This document shows positions 1 through 8,008 of a stretch of 64,000 bases of DNA, one piece after another. The number at the start of each line of letters is the position of its first letter. Position 1 is the stretch's first letter. The notes under the pieces are model-generated. The model ran no database searches, had not been told where the DNA came from, and was given only the letters and a program-made list of their open reading frames with translations. Position numbers and translations under genes: made by a program. This DNA is from Paenibacillus allorhizosphaerae (lineage in GTDB: Bacteria > Bacillota > Bacilli > Paenibacillales > NBRC-103111). The stretch is from the NCBI RefSeq assembly GCF_910594985.1, contig NZ_CAJVCE010000012.1, forward strand, positions 1-64,000. Direction: 5' to 3'.

Positions 1-133
1 TTCTTACTGTTTTTACTTGAAATAATTTATTCATAATGTCTTTCATATGAGGCCTTCCGGATAACTTAAAATATCGGTGGATAATACTTCCAAAATCCTC
101 ATCGGGATAAGGGCACGGAAAAAAATTAAGCAT
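1..133 (-). CDS. tnsD: TnsD/TniQ target-selection protein, N-terminal fragment
   Basis: The first 44 residues of a longer protein are visible; the rest lies beyond base 1. They begin MLNFFPCPYPDEDFGSIIHR, which fits the TniQ/TnsD N-terminus (FFP-x-PYPDE, then S-x-x-x-R-Y/F). In Tn7 the TnsD protein binds a fixed chromosomal attachment site and recruits TnsC. The start at 133 is chosen because GGAGGT lies 9 bases upstream. An ATG at 140 hits a stop after three codons and is too close to that Shine-Dalgarno. A perfect 7-bp hairpin at 221-241 lies in the leader. Which site this TnsD recognises cannot be told from the fragment. Confidence 0.8.
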   Translation of the reverse strand, partial: MLNFFPCPYPDEDFGSIIHRYFKLSGRPHMKDIMNKLFQVKTVR

Positions 134-892
134 TGGACATCTACCTCCCTACTATTCTTTCTTATATCCTCTTCATTTTTAAAAAATGCATTTTATTTAA
201 AAATATTTTCATATTTGATTAGGTGAAAATCAAATTCACCTTCTAATTGCCTCCCTACTAATTTTGTTCACAGATTTGCCTTTATCAGGTCCATAAAAAG
301 ACCAATGGAAGTGAAAGTAAATGAACAATTTCGTGATATATTTATCAGTCGAACTGTGTTACTGATTTCTCACCACCTTGTCTTGGCGAAATTGCTAGAG
401 AATACAAACGTTTCATAAGCTTCAATTGCAGACTGATGGTGGAACCAGGAGAACGTGCTAAAAGCCGTTCGATCGGACAAAGTGTAGAAAAAAAGGAAAG
501 AAAGTGGTATCGTTTCTAAAAAAAACAGTTCTCTCGTTTTTTTATGAATCTATAGAGCTAGTAATTTCCGAACTCAAATAAATTATACTTGGGATTCAAT
601 GATCAACCGGGGGCTTAGTGTACGAGGCGCTAGTGTGCTAGCCTATTGCATTATCTGCTTTAAAACAAGCAGGATAGCACTTTAGAGCCCTTTTTGACCG
701 GTTTCTCCGGGAGTATTCACTGAAATTCATCACTTCCTCACGATTAAAGAAATGATACGTAATACGGATATAGTAAAATTTTAATAAGTCTGAGACCGTA
801 TGATTGGAGTCGATTATAATTTCTGACTCATGAACTGTTAAATGCACGGCAGATCCTGTTTATGAAACAATCGTTTCATCGTTGTTTGGAAG
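134..892. other. Non-coding stretch between tnsC and tnsD
   Basis: No convincing gene is seen. It holds the tnsD leader with a hairpin at 221-241 (AGGTGAA, 7-base loop, TTCACCT) and an 18-bp palindrome, ATGAAAC-AATC-GTTTCAT, near 862-879. Two stretches, about 405-475 and 855-945, share scattered identity (for example GAACGTGC followed by GTTCG), as if derived from a common sequence. The minus-strand 69-codon frame at 638-847 has no recognisable motif. Confidence 0.4.
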
Positions 893-979
893 TTACGAAT
901 TCATTACCCAGGGAGTAAAACCGAGCGAACGTGCAATCAGTTCGCCCAGATACAGAGCAGGGAAAAAGGGCATTGGCAT
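893..979 (-). pseudogene. Relic TniQ/TnsD start codon region behind tnsC
   Basis: Immediately after the tnsC stop there is an ATG with GGGGGAG six bases upstream, opening a 28-codon frame. Its peptide begins MPMPFFPALYLGELIARS and stops soon after. The FFP-x-L-Y-x-x-E-L pattern resembles a TniQ N-terminus, and the position is where tnsD normally follows tnsC. No continuation of the family could be followed in any frame, so this is read as the remains of a decayed second tniQ. A chance short peptide cannot be excluded. Confidence 0.35.
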
Positions 980-980
980 T

Positions 981-2678
981 CTAAACTCCCCCTACTGGGA
1001 CAATATCACCCGAAAGGTCAATTTTCTGGGATTCGTTTTCTTTCTTTGTTTTCTTAGCACCAGCCCTTAGTTTCTTATCTACTTGTAACTTTAATTTAGC
1101 ATAAGTTTGAAGCGCCATGCTTTTTAACTCTGGCAGCAAGATATTTTTATGCTGTTCGATTAGAGCCCGTACAATGGTTTCAGCATGGTTCATAGGAACT
1201 TGTGCTTCCATTAACCATTTAACGGCTTCGTACGATAAGTCTATTACGTCTTTTTTTGTCCCTTCATTTTCGGGTTTATTAGCAAAAGTTAGATTTCTCT
1301 TGGCCATTTCTGCAAGTGCTTTATTGAAAAACTTATCGATATTGAAGTCCTTTACATAAATATCCTTTAACGACTCCAACGTTACATAGTCGTTAAGTTT
1401 AACTGCTTGCAGCACGGGCTTAAGAGCCCTAAGCTCGTTTTCGGCAACGTCTCGAATAATTTGCGGTGTTATTATCTCCACTCCGGAATTAATTGATCTC
1501 CATTGTGCAATCATAAATAATTTAATCGCAATGTCTGTAACCCCTTGGGAATATTCGTACATCGCTTCGTTAAGTGCAGAGCTTAATTCAACCGGATTAC
1601 GAGTCCACTGATACTTCCAGAGTGTGCCCAAAAACAACTTCCAATCTATCCCGACTTCGGAATCATCCGGCGCATCTAAAGCTCTAAAATCCATACGCTC
1701 CCAAAAAATAACCCCGAAATGCTCACATGCTCTTCGCAGTTGCCGAAATTCCTTCGATAGCATGTCCCATGCCTTATTTGTCCCGATAAGGATTATCGGG
1801 ATACCCAGCATGTTTTTTAACGTCACAAAGAAATTCAGCATGTCTTCTTCTTCATCTGTGTTTCCGCAAAGATGCTGGATTTCATCAATGATTAAGACAC
1901 CTACCATATAAGTTGCACACATCTGAGCCATTTGAGGGATCATCTGGTCGATGGTTGCTCTATTCTTGACGAAAGTATCGTAGTGCTCTTCTCCTACCAA
2001 CTCCTTCAAGATCTGAAAGAAGTGTAGACAAAGACTTCTGATTGAACCCTTCGAAGGACATTCCAGTTTCATCCAGACAATCTGCGTTGAGTTTATATTG
2101 AGACCCTTATATTGCCCGTGCCTGATAACCTGAGCAGGGTACATCGTCATTAAAATGTTGTTGATTGCCGTTGTCTTTCCCATTCCGGAAACCCCAATTA
2201 GCGATAGTCCACCTCCTGAGGTTTTGTACGACATTTTATCGAAGGAAACATTCTGCGAGTTTAACTTCTTAGTAACCTTATACACTTGCATAGCCTTCGC
2301 AACATTTTCCGCTCCTTCATTGCGTAAACGAACCCCATTTACCGTGAGAGGGTTACGATCCACATACCCATCACGAATGAGAATCGAAAGGCTTTGTTCA
2401 ATCCTAAGGTGATTTTCCAGCGGTTGGACAAGTCGTGCTAAATCATAGATACAATGGATGCGAAGTGTTTCATTTTTCAAACGATCTCGTTCATGAAAAC
2501 GCACTGTTTTGGTTAACTTTTTGATGACCGTTTGCATATTGTGAATAGGTTGCAATGCTTCAATTAGTAGGTTGTTACGGTATTTCTCTATCTCTGCCCT
2601 CCTATATAAGGCTTCGACATCTGCACCCTTTAAAAAGAATAAATTCTTTTCTATTGCTTCCATTTCACTTACCACCAT
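981..2678 (-). CDS. tnsC: TnsC-type AAA+ ATPase, transposition regulator
   Basis: This 565-residue protein has a Walker A motif (GVSGMGKTT, residues 162-170) and a Walker B motif (VLIIDEIQHL, 261-270), as in TnsC/TniB AAA+ ATPases. TnsC links target selectors such as TnsD to the TnsAB transposase and conveys target immunity. It is about the length of Tn7 TnsC (555 aa). The start lies just downstream of the tnsB stop at 2681, so the genes are probably translationally coupled. ATG codons at residues 1 and 6 are both possible. Confidence 0.9.
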   Translation of the reverse strand: MVVSEMEAIEKNLFFLKGADVEALYRRAEIEKYRNNLLIEALQPIHNMQTVIKKLTKTVRFHERDRLKNETLRIHCIYDLARLVQPLENHLRIEQSLSILIRDGYVDRNPLTVNGVRLRNEGAENVAKAMQVYKVTKKLNSQNVSFDKMSYKTSGGGLSLIGVSGMGKTTAINNILMTMYPAQVIRHGQYKGLNINSTQIVWMKLECPSKGSIRSLCLHFFQILKELVGEEHYDTFVKNRATIDQMIPQMAQMCATYMVGVLIIDEIQHLCGNTDEEEDMLNFFVTLKNMLGIPIILIGTNKAWDMLSKEFRQLRRACEHFGVIFWERMDFRALDAPDDSEVGIDWKLFLGTLWKYQWTRNPVELSSALNEAMYEYSQGVTDIAIKLFMIAQWRSINSGVEIITPQIIRDVAENELRALKPVLQAVKLNDYVTLESLKDIYVKDFNIDKFFNKALAEMAKRNLTFANKPENEGTKKDVIDLSYEAVKWLMEAQVPMNHAETIVRALIEQHKNILLPELKSMALQTYAKLKLQVDKKLRAGAKKTKKENESQKIDLSGDIVPVGGV

Positions 2679-2680
2679 CC

Positions 2681-4891
2681 TTAACTGGATTTCATTGCTT
2701 GTTCGGAAAGTAAAGCCATGAGGCGAGCATTTCCTATCGCTTTTTCCTCAGAAGCTTCCTGTTTGTTAATAGATGTTTCGGATAAAACGACATTATCGCC
2801 ATTGATTTCGTTATCATCAAAAGAAACCTCTTCGTTGGGGTTGTTGTAGAAAAAATGCTCTTTTGCGCGGTTAAGCTCCTTCTCCATTGCTTTACGTTCC
2901 GCGATACCATTAATAGGTTTGGAATGGTTTGAACCTGCCGCTTGCTTAATTAACTTGGCCGTCTCAGTGATCTTGTCCCTATTATAACCCTTTACTGCTT
3001 CGGCCTGCTCCTCAGCTTCTTTATATACTTCATGCTCCAAATCGATTACTTCCAGAATGTGCAAAAACTCGTCCCACGTCTTTTCTTTTGCATTATGGTC
3101 AGGATCAATCATGACAAGCTCTTGGTAACCGATCCCGTTTTCACCTTTAAGGATAACTTTGTCCGTAAATCTTGGGTCATAAGCAATGTTCAATTGTTGC
3201 CCCATTCGCGGATTTCCATCAACAAACCATCCTTCACGTATAGCTTGATCACATTTATAGTGAATACCCTTAAATTTGATTCCAAGGTTTGTGATCCTTC
3301 CCGTTTCAGTCGGCAATAAATTTATTTTCAACACATCCTCTTGGAAAGTACGGAGACAATGGCCTCTTCTTTTCATTCCCCACAGCCATAAATCGCGAGG
3401 AATAGGTTTTATACCCTCGGCAATCATATGCTCATCTAACTCATATCCCTTCATCCAATGATCATTGTTGTGCCAGATTGCCAAATCGATCATGATTTCA
3501 GAAAATTCTCTTAGGGTAAGTACCGCTTTCGTTCTTGGGTCTGGATCTCCCCTACGGCGCATTTCCATAGAGACTTCACCTGGCAACCGGCTTATGGCCC
3601 CGACTTTATAAACATTGAAAAAGCTCTCCACTAAAGCTTTCCAATCTGCACGATAAGGAGCCATATATTCGATATCGACACCCAATAAATTTCGAAGTCC
3701 TGTATTTTTTTTGGTTAGCATTTCTCCTCGATCTGCAGTGAATTGTCTAGGAAGATAGACCGCCGGCCAGTCTTCTTCAGCAATTGGGATTCCGAGCTTA
3801 CGGCAATACTCTACCTTTGAAGATCCAGTATTGTAAATCGCCATCGCTGCACCTAAATAGGACGGCCCCTCGAACCCGATATAAAGGCCAACAATGAAGT
3901 GACTAAACAAATCGATTACACTATAGATAACCGGTCGGCCAATTGGCAAAAATTCTCTGTAGCTGCTTGTCAAGTAGATATCAGCGATTGTTGCATCGAT
4001 ATGGAATACCGAGCCTGGTGCTAGAGCAGCTTTCGTTTGGTTCCCGATTTTTGCCCTTAGTTCGAGATTAAATCTTCGTTCTCCCACTAAAGCAAGGGAG
4101 TCGCCAATAAAATTAGAATTTTTAAATTTGTTAACGTAATAGCAAAACGTCTTAAACTCGGGTCTTTGCTCTCTAGGAAGAAGCACGGGTTTAATCCTAC
4201 CGTTTCCCTCTTCATAAAGACTGATAAAAAAGGTTCGCAGCATTTTTTTGAACGATTCCCTCAGAGAAAGATTCTCTCTAAGGTGATATTTCCTGTAAGC
4301 AAACTTGAACTTCTTCAAAACATAATCATCCGTGTTTATTCCAACTTTCTCGGGTTCTAGTCTGGTAATTTTTCGTTTCCTGCCTCTTTTTGCTGTTAGA
4401 TTTGTTGCTACTTTATCACTGCCTCGCCCACCGCAGTTATGGTAGTGATTAAGGAGACCGATCTTGATCTTTCCAGACCTCCAATATTTTTTTAAGCAAC
4501 GATGAACTCTGGGCATGGAAAAACCCGTCTTATTCATGCAATCGGTTACCATCGGCCCCCGGTAATCGCTAACGTAGATGTAAGGCTCATTCTCCACTAA
4601 TTCCTTTATAGCATTCCAAGCCTCGTCAATTTCCTCTTTACGATCATCAGGCAGAGATTCGTACGAAAACTTCTCCACTTCTGTTGAGAAATTCACGACT
4701 CGTGCTTCTTCAGAAAGAATTGCTGTTGATACATCTTCTACTAGCCTCATAACGGGAAAGTCTTCCGCATTCAGATTAATGACATATAAATAATCCTGAT
4801 CGGGAGAGATATAAAGGATGCGCTCAAATTTGGAATTGTTGTCTTCGAACGGAGTCCACTGTAAAACTTGATTTACTGTGAGTACTTGCAT
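2681..4891 (-). CDS. tnsB: TnsB-type DDE transposase
   Basis: The 736-residue protein has an rve/DDE integrase core with D299 (HIDAT), D387 (FTADRGE) and E422 (VESFF). The spacing D-x87-D-x34-E equals that of Tn7 TnsB. An N-terminal DNA-binding region (about 110-230) precedes it. A Mu-transposase-type beta-barrel (about 565-610, GIKFKGIHYKCDQAI) and a charged, Lys/Glu-rich tail follow. TnsB binds the transposon ends, joins the 3' ends to target DNA and contacts TnsC through its tail. It is followed by tnsC with 2 bases between. All catalytic residues are intact, so the enzyme looks functional. Confidence 0.93.
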   Translation of the reverse strand: MQVLTVNQVLQWTPFEDNNSKFERILYISPDQDYLYVINLNAEDFPVMRLVEDVSTAILSEEARVVNFSTEVEKFSYESLPDDRKEEIDEAWNAIKELVENEPYIYVSDYRGPMVTDCMNKTGFSMPRVHRCLKKYWRSGKIKIGLLNHYHNCGGRGSDKVATNLTAKRGRKRKITRLEPEKVGINTDDYVLKKFKFAYRKYHLRENLSLRESFKKMLRTFFISLYEEGNGRIKPVLLPREQRPEFKTFCYYVNKFKNSNFIGDSLALVGERRFNLELRAKIGNQTKAALAPGSVFHIDATIADIYLTSSYREFLPIGRPVIYSVIDLFSHFIVGLYIGFEGPSYLGAAMAIYNTGSSKVEYCRKLGIPIAEEDWPAVYLPRQFTADRGEMLTKKNTGLRNLLGVDIEYMAPYRADWKALVESFFNVYKVGAISRLPGEVSMEMRRRGDPDPRTKAVLTLREFSEIMIDLAIWHNNDHWMKGYELDEHMIAEGIKPIPRDLWLWGMKRRGHCLRTFQEDVLKINLLPTETGRITNLGIKFKGIHYKCDQAIREGWFVDGNPRMGQQLNIAYDPRFTDKVILKGENGIGYQELVMIDPDHNAKEKTWDEFLHILEVIDLEHEVYKEAEEQAEAVKGYNRDKITETAKLIKQAAGSNHSKPINGIAERKAMEKELNRAKEHFFYNNPNEEVSFDDNEINGDNVVLSETSINKQEASEEKAIGNARLMALLSEQAMKSS

Positions 4892-4905
4892 GGGTTGATT
4901 GCCTC

Positions 4906-5721
4906 CTACCTCGGAAGTGTTATCTTGATAACGTTGCAGGGATGGATAACTTGCTCCATATTTGTGACCAGTTTCTTGTTTGCGATTAAATGCTTAACCA
5001 TTGTCAAGCAAGTACTGGGCGGAACTTGAAAATATTCATCCAACGCATCAGTAAAATCAGCCAGCTTTTGCCTAGTCACCGGTAGATGCTTCAGAATCTT
5101 TTCCTTAATGTCTTGCAAAGTGTTCATCTCTATATTTGAAAACAATCCGAATAGGTCACGTGACTTATGAAGCCATTGTATATTTTGAACCATTGGTACC
5201 AAGATAGATTTTTCTGTTACGACATTCCAGTCCACATTTCTTCTCGACCAGTATATCTTTTCTATTAATTGCTTTTCTTTTGTACGTTGGTCCTTAAGGT
5301 CATCCTCATACTTAACTGACCTCGCTTTAATCTTTGAACCATGTGTAGTCTCGAACGTTGGCACAACGTCCGTTGTAATCACGATATCGACCCCAGTCCG
5401 TGTATCCTTCGGATGCTCAACACCCAGATCAGTTGCTATTGCCTGAGTTTCTTCTCGCGGCAGAAGAGGAAATTGTTCTCGAATATCGATAATGCTATCG
5501 CCCCATTCCAGGATGTAGAAATACGATGCTTCAAGGAAAGATAAAAAATGATGTTCCCTTCCTGTCTTCCACCCCCCTCGAATGCTGGATTTCCCCTTCG
5601 AAGGTACCTCATGAACGTATATCCAAGGGATATAGGATCGGCCTGTTCCGCTCCCTCGACCTTCGGCTATTCGCTTTGCGATCGTCTTCTCATCAATGGC
5701 ATACTTAAATTTGGCCGGCAT
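4906..5721 (-). CDS. tnsA: TnsA-type endonuclease
   Basis: The 271-residue protein fits TnsA, the restriction-endonuclease-like subunit that cuts the 5' ends and makes Tn7 transposition cut-and-paste. Visible catalytic residues are E64 (SFLEASYFY), D118 (VITTD) and K137 (ARSVKYE), with the family motif DIREQFPL at 79-86. These correspond to E63, D114 and K132 of Tn7 TnsA. A winged-helix-like C-terminal half follows. It is the first of three collinear tns genes, 14 bases before tnsB. Separate TnsA and TnsB genes set this element apart from those with fused TnsAB. Confidence 0.9.
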   Translation of the reverse strand: MPAKFKYAIDEKTIAKRIAEGRGSGTGRSYIPWIYVHEVPSKGKSSIRGGWKTGREHHFLSFLEASYFYILEWGDSIIDIREQFPLLPREETQAIATDLGVEHPKDTRTGVDIVITTDVVPTFETTHGSKIKARSVKYEDDLKDQRTKEKQLIEKIYWSRRNVDWNVVTEKSILVPMVQNIQWLHKSRDLFGLFSNIEMNTLQDIKEKILKHLPVTRQKLADFTDALDEYFQVPPSTCLTMVKHLIANKKLVTNMEQVIHPCNVIKITLPR

Positions 5722-5783
5722 TTACTCACCCCATAAACTGGAAAATGGAATATTCAAAGATATTATCCCAATTTTTTGATTTA

Positions 5784-6128
5784 CTATTCAGATCGATAGC
5801 GTTTTTTTCGAAACGGCTGTATACGACGTTTCTTTTCTACTTTTCTGATTTTTTTTAGTCTATTAATTTCCTCAAAATAAGCATGCCGAACTTCTTCAGA
5901 AACATTTATTGGATTATTTAATTCAGATGCCAAAAAGGCTTTATGCTTTTTTAAAATCAAAATGTATCTTTTGTCGTTTTTAAAATAGGCTACCCATACC
6001 AATTTGTTGATCTGACGATTCGCTGGATGAAACCACTGTTTTCGAATAGCCACCTTGCAAGAATAATACGAGGATTTAAAATAGATACCTTTAGGTGTAA
6101 TGAAGGCTTTACTGAAGAATATGGCCAT
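5784..6128 (-). CDS. Stand-alone TnsB C-terminal-domain-like protein
   Basis: This 114-residue protein has no catalytic core, but residues 11-60 resemble the Mu-transposase C-terminal beta-barrel of TnsB. The segment KGIYFKSSYYSCKVAIRKQWF aligns with KGIHYKCDQAIREGWF in the TnsB of this element, followed by a similar 'vaYf...' strand. The C-terminal 30 residues are very basic (KKIRKVEKKRR). GAGGTGG lies seven bases before the ATG, which supports expression. It precedes tnsA and diverges from the xre gene. A decoy or modulator of TnsB-TnsC contact is a reasonable guess. A degraded transposase tail kept by chance is the alternative. Confidence 0.6.
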   Translation of the reverse strand: MAIFFSKAFITPKGIYFKSSYYSCKVAIRKQWFHPANRQINKLVWVAYFKNDKRYILILKKHKAFLASELNNPINVSEEVRHAYFEEINRLKKIRKVEKKRRIQPFRKKRYRSE

Positions 6129-6192
6129 AAAAAATCCACCTCTTTGAACCGAATTATTAATCTATAATTCTAGTAATTTCCTAAATATATCA

Positions 6193-6233
6193 TTTTATAC
6201 TTATGGATAGTTATTTTCATTTTTTATACTTAT
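6193..6233. promoter_or_regulatory. Direct repeats between divergent xre and transposon genes
   Basis: TTTTATACTTAT occurs at 6193-6204 and again at 6222-6233, 29 bases apart, in the intergenic region between the minus-strand gene starting at 6128 and the plus-strand xre gene. The placement suggests operator sites for the Xre protein; this is inference. Confidence 0.4.
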
Positions 6234-6287
6234 AGGATCATGTTTCCGAACCTTTCTCTTGTCTACACTTGTTTTGAGGTGTTGTTC

Positions 6288-6626
6288 ATGACAGGCGATA
6301 TTTTAAAACTTGTGGGATCCCGCATACGTGACATTCGAAAAGAAAAGGATCTAACGCTAGAGAAATTCGGGGAGATATCGGGATTCCATTTTGCATATGT
6401 GGGGGCAGTTGAACGCGGAGAGAAAAACATCACGTTGTTAAATCTGGAGAAAATGGCAGAAGCCCTTGAAGTTGAAGTTCAAGAACTTTTTCGGTATGCG
6501 GATATTCAATTGGGGCCAACCAACAAGCAACGGGATTTACAGGAGATGGTTGATCTTCTAATTAAACAGTCGGACGAGGATATTGTTAAGGCTAAAATTA
6601 TATTGCGTGAGATATTTAGAAAGTAA
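6288..6626 (+). CDS. Xre-family transcriptional regulator of the transposon
   Basis: The 112-residue protein has an N-terminal Cro/CI-type helix-turn-helix (residues about 8-62: IRDIRKEKDLTLEKFGEISG ... GAVERGEKNITLLNLEKMAEAL). A helical C-terminal part may serve dimerisation. The start at 6288 is preferred over 6240 because GAGGTG lies seven bases upstream and the helix-turn-helix begins right after it. It diverges from the transposition genes and sits inside the transposon end, so it probably represses tns expression and itself, perhaps through the repeats at 6193-6233. Confidence 0.75.
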   Translation: MTGDILKLVGSRIRDIRKEKDLTLEKFGEISGFHFAYVGAVERGEKNITLLNLEKMAEALEVEVQELFRYADIQLGPTNKQRDLQEMVDLLIKQSDEDIVKAKIILREIFRK

Positions 6627-6649
6627 GGAACAAATACGATACATCGACA

Positions 6650-6686
6650 ACAAAGGAAGCGCCTCCTCTTGAAGTGCTTCCTTTGT
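6650..6686 (+). terminator. Intrinsic terminator after xre
   Basis: A perfect 11-bp stem (ACAAAGGAAGC / GCTTCCTTTGT) closes a 15-base loop just after the xre stop. The tract immediately downstream is not a strong T run. Confidence 0.6.
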
Positions 6687-6840
6687 CATTGAATATAAAA
6701 TTTATTTATAGTTTTTTTATACTACCTCAATTATTCCTTCATCATCTTTTTTTGCAAAGTCTAACTAATGGAATAAACATTTCGGAAACACCAGTAATAA
6801 CAAGGGTTTGTTCTGGATTTGTTTACTTTTGTAAATATCA

Positions 6841-6920
6841 CTAACGAGCTTTATTTTCCAATAACGAACTTTCTCGCTCACTAACGCATTTTATTTTCGA
6901 CTAACAATTTTTATTTTCCA
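6841..6920. repeat. Four contiguous 20-bp TnsB-site-like end repeats
   Basis: Units at 6841-6860, 6861-6880, 6881-6900 and 6901-6920 share the pattern cTAACgAnttTtaTTTtCnA; the second unit is the most diverged. Four adjoining transposase sites define the right end of Tn7, so these are read as TnsB sites. The last unit ends four bases before the pilin stop codon. The equivalent left-end repeats are not in the window. Confidence 0.75.
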
Positions 6921-6923
6921 TCA

Positions 6924-7097
6924 TCAGTTGACTTCCGTATTCGCGTTATTAAACAAATCCCCCACCCATTTCATGATCCACTTTCGGAAAGCAATGGCAA
7001 TAATAAGCAGCACGGCAATAATGAGTAATATTTCCAGCGTGCCGAGTCCGTCCTCTTCTTTCCAAAATCGTTTCCATCCTGCTTGAACCAGCGTCAT
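6924..7097 (-). CDS. Flp1-like Tad pilin
   Basis: This 57-residue protein has a short basic N-terminus, then KEEDGLGTLEILLIIAVLLI, the hydrophobic segment of Flp1-like pilins (E followed by a long aliphatic helix), and a polar tail. It is the last visible gene of the Tad operon, 32 bases after tadC. The Tn7-like transposon begins at its stop codon, so the natural C-terminus could have been trimmed by the insertion. Tad pilins are assembled by CpaF, TadB and TadC, all encoded upstream. Confidence 0.75.
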   Translation of the reverse strand: MTLVQAGWKRFWKEEDGLGTLEILLIIAVLLIIAIAFRKWIMKWVGDLFNNANTEVN

Positions 7098-7129
7098 TTC
7101 TCAAACACTCCTTTTTATCGTAACGTTCG

Positions 7130-8002
7130 TTAATTCATCACAAGCAGCGCGGGGGCGGCGATAATGACCATCACTGCAAAAAAGATGAGCACCATCGGGA
7201 ATACCATTTTCGAAGACGCTTCCTCGCCGAGCGTTCGTGCCAAGGATTTGCGTTTTTCCCATAGCGTGACCGATAGTTCTTTTAACGAGATGATTAAATC
7301 CTCTCCTCCACGCTTATAGTTGAGCAGCAGTGTCGTTGTAAATAACGAGACCTCCGGCAAGCCACAACGTTTGCTGAAATCTTCCATGACCCTTGGGAAC
7401 GAGGTGTTCATCTTCAGCGCGTATACGGCTGCATTCAACTCCTTTTGCAGCGGAGTCATTTCCGCCTCCTTCGTAGGTACCGTACGGACGAGCGCCTGAG
7501 CCACCGTCTCGCCCGCTCCGATCAATAACATCAGTTGATTTACGATTTCCGGAAGTTCGATCAGCATTTGTTGTTTTCTCCGCTTCAGCCGATCGAACGT
7601 TTGCTTATAGAGCAAAAACGGAAGAAGAAGCGCTATCAGCGCGCCATAAACGAGCACTTCAGCGTTCCCGTCCGCCGCGCCTCCAAGCGCAGTAAACAAG
7701 GAAAAGACACCGAACATCATGATCAGCATTTTAGCCAGGAACCATCTGGTGTAGGGAAGCGCTTGTTTGGCCCCGTACAAACCGACCATGAGATGGTGGA
7801 TTTTCCCCACGGATGCAGTAAAGCGCTCAGCCAACCGGCATCGATCCGTCAGCCATAACGCAGCTGCGCTTAATAAGACGAAAGCGGTGCCCCGGAACAA
7901 TTCCGGATGGCCTTTTATCCAGTCCAAGTAATGCCGGCGGCCGCACATGACGGCCATTCCCGCCGCTACCACCTCCAGCAACAACAGAACATTCATCCAC
8001 AA
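7130..8002 (-). CDS. tadC: TadC-like inner-membrane pilus platform protein
   Basis: The 290-residue protein has several hydrophobic segments and a type II secretion F domain in the middle (about 145-275: MLIELPEIVNQLMLLIGAGE, SFPRVMEDFSKRCGLPEVS). Two C-terminal membrane helices follow. In Tad systems TadC partners with TadB as the membrane platform on which the CpaF ATPase acts. It follows tadB with 6 bases between, consistent with translational coupling. Confidence 0.85.
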   Translation of the reverse strand: MWMNVLLLLEVVAAGMAVMCGRRHYLDWIKGHPELFRGTAFVLLSAAALWLTDRCRLAERFTASVGKIHHLMVGLYGAKQALPYTRWFLAKMLIMMFGVFSLFTALGGAADGNAEVLVYGALIALLLPFLLYKQTFDRLKRRKQQMLIELPEIVNQLMLLIGAGETVAQALVRTVPTKEAEMTPLQKELNAAVYALKMNTSFPRVMEDFSKRCGLPEVSLFTTTLLLNYKRGGEDLIISLKELSVTLWEKRKSLARTLGEEASSKMVFPMVLIFFAVMVIIAAPALLVMN

Positions 8003-8008
8003 ACGGTG

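Larger units (their letters stand above)
1..6923 (-). mobile_element. Tn7-like transposon, right part (left end outside window)
   Basis: A minus-strand tnsA-tnsB-tnsC operon is followed by tnsD/tniQ, with an Xre regulator and four contiguous 20-bp repeats at the outer end. In Tn7, tnsA lies nearest the right end and that end has four adjoining TnsB sites, so the architecture matches. The element is AT-rich compared with the pilus genes that start at 6924. The outermost repeat ends at 6920 and the pilin stop codon is at 6924-6926, so the boundary lies between them. The exact terminal base and target duplication cannot be read without the left end. tnsD runs off the window start. Confidence 0.85.

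Noticed and set aside
134..980. CRISPR array or guide RNA in the Tn7-like element
   Set aside because: Two loosely related segments and a palindrome are present, but there is no regular repeat-spacer pattern and no cas gene in the visible part.
882..1070. Plus-strand 62-codon frame overlapping the tnsC end
   Set aside because: It has no ribosome site or motif and runs antisense to tnsC.
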